Positions 6,147 to 9,485 of a stretch of 9,485 nucleotides of DNA are shown in pieces. This stretch comes from Acidimicrobiia bacterium (GTDB taxonomy: Bacteria > Actinomycetota > Acidimicrobiia > Acidimicrobiales > Ilumatobacteraceae): contig JACCUL010000507.1 in NCBI GenBank assembly GCA_013811855.1, forward strand, positions 1 through 9,485, given 5' to 3'. A program made the position numbers and the translations under genes. Numbering within the stretch: position 1 is the first letter of the stretch; every line of letters starts with the position of its first letter. Under the pieces are notes generated by a model, which was given only the letters and a program-made list of their open reading frames with translations, was not told where the DNA came from and did not search any database.

Positions 6147-6616
6147 GCCGCTTCCACCTGCAGGACCCGCACCCGCAGCTCGCCCGTCGGCGCTTCGTAG
6201 GCGACGGTGTCGCCGACCCGGGCGCCGATCAGCGCCGCGCCCATCGGCGCCGTGGGGCTGATGATGTCGAGCTCGGCGACGCGCTCTTCGATGTGGCCGA
6301 CCAAGTAGCGCTCGGCGTTGTCGTCGCTGTCGCCGTCGTAGACGATCGTGACGATGGTGCCCGGCCCGACGACGCCGGGCTCCGGCGTCTCGATGATCTC
6401 GACGTTGTCCAGCAGCGACTCGAGCTGGCGGATGCGACCTTCCATGTGGCCCTGTTCGTCCTTGGCCGCCTGGTAGTCGCCGTTCTCGGAGAGATCGCCC
6501 AGCTCACGGGCCCGTTCGATCTTGACGGCCACCTCGATGCGCCCGCGCGTGGTGAGGTCCTCGAGCTCGGCCTGCAACCGCTCGTGGGCCGCCTGGGACA
6601 ACTGGGTCGCGTCCAT
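6143..6616 (-). CDS. greA: Transcript cleavage/elongation factor GreA
   Basis: A 157-aa protein, essentially the standard GreA length. The N-terminal antiparallel coiled coil (about 1-75) ends in the tip GDLSENGDY, whose Asp41 and Glu44 are the acidic residues that enter the RNA polymerase secondary channel and stimulate cleavage of backtracked RNA. The C-terminal FKBP-like domain (about 80-157) contains GTIVTIVY and the closing GARVGDTVAYEAPTGE. The ATG at 6616 gives the usual N-terminus; the longer open frame upstream is not GreA-like. No Shine-Dalgarno is seen; TAACAT lies 10 nt upstream. It is the first gene of a unit continuing into the hydrolase and ABC1 kinase, and is divergent from leuB with an 82-bp gap. 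Confidence 0.95.
   Translation of the reverse strand: MDATQLSQAAHERLQAELEDLTTRGRIEVAVKIERARELGDLSENGDYQAAKDEQGHMEGRIRQLESLLDNVEIIETPEPGVVGPGTIVTIVYDGDSDDNAERYLVGHIEERVAELDIISPTAPMGAALIGARVGDTVAYEAPTGELRVRVLQVEAA
6154..6159 (-). promoter_or_regulatory. Shine-Dalgarno site for the CTG-started hydrolase
   Basis: Minus-strand AGGTGG (5 of 6 to AGGAGG) lies inside the last codons of greA, with exactly 7 nt before the CTG at 6146. This is near-ideal spacing and is the main local support for CTG initiation. It also encodes part of Gln-Val-Glu near the GreA C-terminus, so part of its presence could be coincidental. Confidence 0.5.
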
Positions 6617-6626
6617 AGGTGGATCG

Positions 6627-6632
6627 ATGTTA
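6627..6632 (-). promoter_or_regulatory. -10-like TANNNT element of greA
   Basis: Minus-strand TAACAT (4 of 6 to TATAAT) lies 10 nt before the greA ATG, placing initiation within about 3 nt of the start codon, so the mRNA would be leaderless or nearly so. No clear -35 is seen. An imperfectly located dyad, CCGGTGG (6633-6639) with CCACCGG (6650-6656), begins at the upstream edge of this hexamer and could be an operator or a chance GC-rich repeat. Confidence 0.4.
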
Positions 6633-6685
6633 CCGGTGGGGCGTCCTGGCCACCGGGAGGGTCGCCGCGGCGGGCCGGGCGTCCC

Positions 6686-6691
6686 TAGATT
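6686..6691 (+). promoter_or_regulatory. -10-like TANNNT element of leuB-ilvE
   Basis: TAGATT lies exactly 7 nt before the leuB ATG at 6699, with a C-rich spacer and no ribosome-binding site, pointing to a leaderless transcript. No recognisable -35 is present at 16-18 nt spacing. No leader peptide or T-box fits in the 82-bp divergent gap, so classical leucine attenuation is not supported here. Confidence 0.5.
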
Positions 6692-6698
6692 CCCGCCC

Positions 6699-7739
6699 AT
6701 GTCCGAGCCCTCGTCGACCGCTCCTCATCGCATCGCCGTGATCGGCGGCGACGGCATCGGGCCCGAGGTCACGGCGGAGGCGATGCGCGTGGTGGGGGCC
6801 ACCGGCGTCGCCGTCGACGTCACCGACTTCGACCTCGGCGGAGCGCGCTATCTGCGTGACGGCGAGATCCTCTCCGACGCCACGCTCGACGAGTTGCGTG
6901 GCTTCGACGCCATCCTCCTCGGCGCCGTCGGCACGCCCGAGGTCCCGCCCGGCGTGATCGAGCGGGGCCTGCTGCTGAAGCTGCGCTTCGAGCTCGACCT
7001 GTACGTCAACCAGCGGCCCTTCACCCGCCCCGGCGGCGCGGACGGGGCGCCGGGCCACGACTTCGTCGTCATCCGCGAGAACACCGAAGGGCCGTACGCG
7101 GGCGAGGGCGGCGTCCTGCGCAAGGGCACGCCGCAGGAGGTGGCGACGCAGGTCAGCGTCAACACCCGCATGGGCGTCGAGCGCTGCGTCCGCTACGCCT
7201 TCGCGCTCGCCGCCGCCCGACCGCGCCACCACCTGACGCTGGTGCACAAGACGAACGTGCTGGCGTTCGCCGGCGACCTCTGGCAGCGCACGTTCGACGA
7301 CGTGGCCGCCGAGTTCCCGTCGGTGCGCACCGCCTACCACCACGTCGACGCGGCGACGATCTACTTCGTCTCGGACCCCCAGCGCTACGACGTGATCGTC
7401 ACCGACAACCTGTTCGGCGACATCCTCACCGACCTCGGCGGCGCCGTGTCGGGCGGCGTCGGCCTGGCCAGCTCGGCCAACCTCAACCCCGCCCGCACCG
7501 GTCCGAGCATGTTCGAGCCCGTGCACGGCTCGGCGCCGGACATCGCCGGCACCGGCATGGCCAACCCGACGGCGGCGATCCTGTCGGCGGCGCTGATGCT
7601 CGAGCACCTCGGCGAGGTCGCCGCCGCCGGGCGCATCCGGGTCGCCTGCGCCGCCGACATCGAGGCCGCGGCCGGCGGTCCTGTTGGCCGGAGCACCAGT
7701 TCCGTGGGTGACGCGATCGTGGCGCGGGTGGGAGACTGA
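6699..7739 (+). CDS. leuB: 3-isopropylmalate dehydrogenase
   Basis: A 346-aa protein. It oxidises and decarboxylates (2R,3S)-3-isopropylmalate to 2-oxoisocaproate with NAD+, the third step of leucine synthesis. Signatures: IGGDGIGPEV (15-24), substrate arginines Arg96 (LKLRFELDLY), Arg106 (NQRP) and Arg126 (IRENTEGPYAG), catalytic Tyr133 and Lys184 (VHKTNVL), metal ligands Asp217 (HVDAAT), Asp241 and Asp245 (NLFGDILTD), and the cofactor loop MFEPVHGSAPDIAG (271-284). The wording closely resembles actinobacterial LeuB such as the mycobacterial enzyme. Isocitrate or tartrate dehydrogenase is less likely given the LLLKLRFELDLY helix and the partner gene. The ATG at 6699 is preferred: the longer frame upstream runs into greA. 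ilvE follows after 5 nt. Confidence 0.94.
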   Translation: MSEPSSTAPHRIAVIGGDGIGPEVTAEAMRVVGATGVAVDVTDFDLGGARYLRDGEILSDATLDELRGFDAILLGAVGTPEVPPGVIERGLLLKLRFELDLYVNQRPFTRPGGADGAPGHDFVVIRENTEGPYAGEGGVLRKGTPQEVATQVSVNTRMGVERCVRYAFALAAARPRHHLTLVHKTNVLAFAGDLWQRTFDDVAAEFPSVRTAYHHVDAATIYFVSDPQRYDVIVTDNLFGDILTDLGGAVSGGVGLASSANLNPARTGPSMFEPVHGSAPDIAGTGMANPTAAILSAALMLEHLGEVAAAGRIRVACAADIEAAAGGPVGRSTSSVGDAIVARVGD

Positions 7740-7744
7740 CGCCC

Positions 7745-8662
7745 ATGCCCATCACGCCGACCTCCAAGATCTGGATGAACGGGGAGCTGGTCGACTGGGA
7801 CCAGGCCCGCATCCACGTGCTCACGCACACGCTCCACTACGGCACCGGCGTGTTCGAGGGCATCCGCGCCTACGAGACGTCGCAGGGACCGGCCGTGTTC
7901 CGACTGACCGACCACATCGTGCGGCTGCACAACTCGGCGAAGATCGTGGGGATGGAGCTGCCGTACTCCGTCGACGAGCTGATCGAGGCGACCAAGGCCA
8001 CCGTCGCCGCCACCGGCCTCGGCTCGTGCTACGTCCGGCCGATCGCCTACCTCGGTTACGGCGAGATGGGGCTCAACACCCTGCCGTGCACGGTCGACGT
8101 GGCCATCGCCTGCTGGCCGTGGGGCGCCTACCTGGGCGACGAGGCGGTGACGAAGGGGGTCCGCATGAAGGTCTCCTCGTGGACGCGCCACGACCACAAC
8201 ACGATGCCGCCGGCGTCGAAGACCACGGGTAACTACGTCAACTCGTCGCTGGCCAAGGTGGAGGCGCTGAACGCCGGGTACGACGAGGCGATCATGCTGG
8301 CGCCGAACGGGCTGGTGGCCGAATGCACCGGCGAGAACATCTTCGTGGCCCGCCACGGCACGCTGCTCACGCCACCGCTGTCGGCCGGCGCGCTCGAGGG
8401 CATCACCCAGCACACGGTGATGACCATCGCCGCCGACCTCGGCTTCGAGTGCCGGGTCGACGACCTGGCCCGCAGCGACCTCTACATCGCCGAGGAGATC
8501 TTCGTCTGCGGCACGGCGGCCGAGGTGTCGTCGGTCAACTCCGTCGACGACCGTGCCGTCCCCTGCCCCGGCCCGATGACCACGGCCATCGCCGCGGTGT
8601 ACGCCCGCGCCGTGCGCGCCGAGGAGCCGCAGTACAAGGAGTGGTGCGAGCTCGCCGTGTAG
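7745..8662 (+). CDS. ilvE: Branched-chain amino acid aminotransferase
   Basis: A 305-aa fold-type IV PLP enzyme, usual IlvE length (the E. coli enzyme is similar). It transaminates 2-oxoisocaproate, 2-oxoisovalerate and 3-methyl-2-oxopentanoate with glutamate, so it takes up the product of LeuB upstream. Visible features: YGTGVFEGIRAY (32-43), PLP-phosphate Arg60 (IVRLHNSA), YVRPIAYLGYGEMG (96-109), Schiff-base Lys159 in PASKTTGNYVNS, Glu193 in VAECTGENIF, and GTAAEV (256-261) in the cofactor phosphate site. D-amino acid transaminase and aminodeoxychorismate lyase share the fold, but length, motifs and the leuB linkage favour IlvE. Only 5 nt separate it from leuB; GGGAG (7730-7734) at the leuB end is a somewhat distant ribosome-binding site. 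Transcription probably ends at the hairpin 8670-8709. Confidence 0.95.
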   Translation: MPITPTSKIWMNGELVDWDQARIHVLTHTLHYGTGVFEGIRAYETSQGPAVFRLTDHIVRLHNSAKIVGMELPYSVDELIEATKATVAATGLGSCYVRPIAYLGYGEMGLNTLPCTVDVAIACWPWGAYLGDEAVTKGVRMKVSSWTRHDHNTMPPASKTTGNYVNSSLAKVEALNAGYDEAIMLAPNGLVAECTGENIFVARHGTLLTPPLSAGALEGITQHTVMTIAADLGFECRVDDLARSDLYIAEEIFVCGTAAEVSSVNSVDDRAVPCPGPMTTAIAAVYARAVRAEEPQYKEWCELAV

Positions 8663-8669
8663 TCCTCTT

Positions 8670-8709
8670 GGTCACGGATTTGGTGGCTGGGGCGACCACA
8701 ACCGTGACC
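8670..8709. terminator. Bidirectional hairpin terminator between ilvE and the agmatinase gene
   Basis: GGTCACGG (8670-8677) pairs perfectly with CCGTGACC (8702-8709). Inside, TTG-TGG (8680-8686, one bulged G) pairs with CCACAA (8696-8701), giving about 14 bp with small bulges and a 9-nt loop. It fills most of the 55-bp gap between two convergent stop codons. There is no clear U-tract on either side, which is common for high-GC actinobacterial terminators. Bidirectional use is inferred from position. Confidence 0.7.
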
Positions 8710-8717
8710 GAGACGGA

Positions 8718-9485
8718 CTAGCGGGACGGCGGTCCGCCCGTCTCGCCGGCGGCGTCGCGGCGTCTTGCGGCCATGCCGGCAAGGGCTTCGAAGACGACGC
8801 GGTGGGCGGCGTTGACCGTGAGCTCGCTGGAGTCGTAGGGCGGTGACACCTCGACCACGTCGACGCCCACGACGTCGTGCTCGCGGCAGAGCTGGCGGAC
8901 CATCCGCAACAGGTCGGAGCTCGGGATGCCGCCCGGCTCGGGCGTACCGGTACCGGGAGCGAAGGCCGGGTCGAGCACGTCGATGTCGACCGACACGTAC
9001 AGGTGCTCGGCCGCGGCGAGCGCCTCGCGCACGGCGTCGGCCATCACGTCCTTGAAGCCGCGCTCCCAGATCTCCTGCATCGTGTGCCAGCGCATCCCCT
9101 GTTCGAGCATCCACTCGAAGGTGTCCTGCGGCGGCCAGTAGCCGCGCAGCCCGACCTGCACGAAGTGCGTGCCGGGGACGGCGCCGGACTCGATCAGCCG
9201 TCGCATCGGCGTGCCGTGGCTGGCCAGGTTGCCGTCGACGATGTCGGCCGTGTCGGCGTGGGCGTCGAAGTGGACGATGCCGACACTGCCGTACCCGTGG
9301 ACGTCGGCCACCGCGGTGGCGGCCGGCCACGTGATCGAGTGGTCGCCGCCGAGGATCACCGGGACGATGCCGCGCCGGGCGATCTCGTGGACGCGGGCCT
9401 TGATGTTGGCGTGGCTGACCTCGGTCTGGCCGTGCGGGCAGTCGGCGTCGCCGAAGTCGACGACCTCCAGCCAGTCGAAGATCTC
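8718..9485 (-). CDS. speB: Agmatinase/ureohydrolase (arginase family), N-terminus outside window
   Basis: A partial CDS: 255 C-terminal residues are visible and the frame is open to the window edge (it begins EIFDWLEVVDFGDADCPHG), so roughly 60-90 N-terminal residues are missing. All six binuclear Mn-ligand positions of the family are present: His49 (GGDHS), Asp74/His76/Asp78 (FDAHADT) and Asp167/Asp169 (SVDIDVLDPAF), numbered from the first visible residue. SHGTPMRRLIESG and GTGTPEPGG are typical of the agmatinase branch, which splits agmatine to putrescine and urea. Guanidinobutyrase, other guanidino-acid hydrolases and nickel-dependent guanidine hydrolases are related alternatives, so the gene symbol is provisional. 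The GTG at 9357-9359 is internal (Val before ILGGDHS), not the start. Convergent with ilvE. Confidence 0.88.
   Translation of the reverse strand, partial: EIFDWLEVVDFGDADCPHGQTEVSHANIKARVHEIARRGIVPVILGGDHSITWPAATAVADVHGYGSVGIVHFDAHADTADIVDGNLASHGTPMRRLIESGAVPGTHFVQVGLRGYWPPQDTFEWMLEQGMRWHTMQEIWERGFKDVMADAVREALAAAEHLYVSVDIDVLDPAFAPGTGTPEPGGIPSSDLLRMVRQLCREHDVVGVDVVEVSPPYDSSELTVNAAHRVVFEALAGMAARRRDAAGETGGPPSR

Noticed and set aside
6633..6656. CCGGTGG/CCACCGG dyad in the greA-leuB gap as an operator
   Set aside because: The 10-nt spacer and pure GC arms make chance likely; mentioned under the greA promoter but not called separately.
6630..7607. Long minus-strand open frame opposite leuB
   Set aside because: Low-complexity composition with no recognisable domain, fully antisense to a well-supported leuB.
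7385..8413. Long minus-strand open frame opposite leuB/ilvE
   Set aside because: Same reasoning: spans two convincing genes on the other strand, and its translation has no domain-like pattern.
8718..9359. GTG 9359 as the start of the agmatinase
   Set aside because: The codon is the Val before ILGGDHS, a core metal-binding strand, and the frame continues with protein-like sequence to the window edge.

Overview
The window is about 9.5 kb of very GC-rich, gene-dense bacterial chromosome. Gaps are short, and GTG and apparently CTG starts occur. The 3-isopropylmalate dehydrogenase is of the actinobacterial type. The most likely source is an actinobacterium, possibly of the Acidimicrobiia, but that rank is inferred from style and protein resemblance, not from a marker gene. 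I see no tRNA, rRNA, insertion sequence, phage gene or CRISPR array. Apart from one small toxin-antitoxin pair this looks like ordinary core and housekeeping DNA.

Layout. (1) 48-626 (+): isochorismatase-family cysteine hydrolase. (2) 717-1318 (-): a VapBC toxin-antitoxin operon whose promoter, start codon and a 24-bp dyad coincide. (3) 1364-2278 (-): a lipoprotein with two FKBP domains, the second apparently catalytically dead. It is divergent, across 151 bp, from (4) 2430-3800 (+): a Tat-exported PhoX/DUF839 protein. (5) 3775-6616 (-): a tightly coupled unit transcribed in the order greA, alpha/beta hydrolase, ABC1/UbiB atypical kinase. The genes are joined by 4-nt overlaps CTGA and GTGA, and the hydrolase has no usable ATG/GTG/TTG start at its N-terminus. 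(6) 6699-8662 (+): leuB-ilvE, the last steps of leucine/branched-chain amino acid synthesis, divergent from greA. (7) 8718-9485 (-): an agmatinase/ureohydrolase missing its N-terminus at the window edge, separated from ilvE by a strong hairpin that probably terminates both genes.

Common themes. Several genes have no Shine-Dalgarno sequence but carry a TANNNT hexamer exactly 7 nt before the ATG (vapB, FKBP, leuB), with greA at 10 nt. This is the layout expected for leaderless transcripts. Genes inside operons instead rely on NTGA stop-start overlaps (ATGA, GTGA and, unusually, CTGA). I found no convincing wholly new system. The most worthwhile leads are the CTG-start coupling, the vapBC operator, and the greA-hydrolase-ABC1 kinase linkage.
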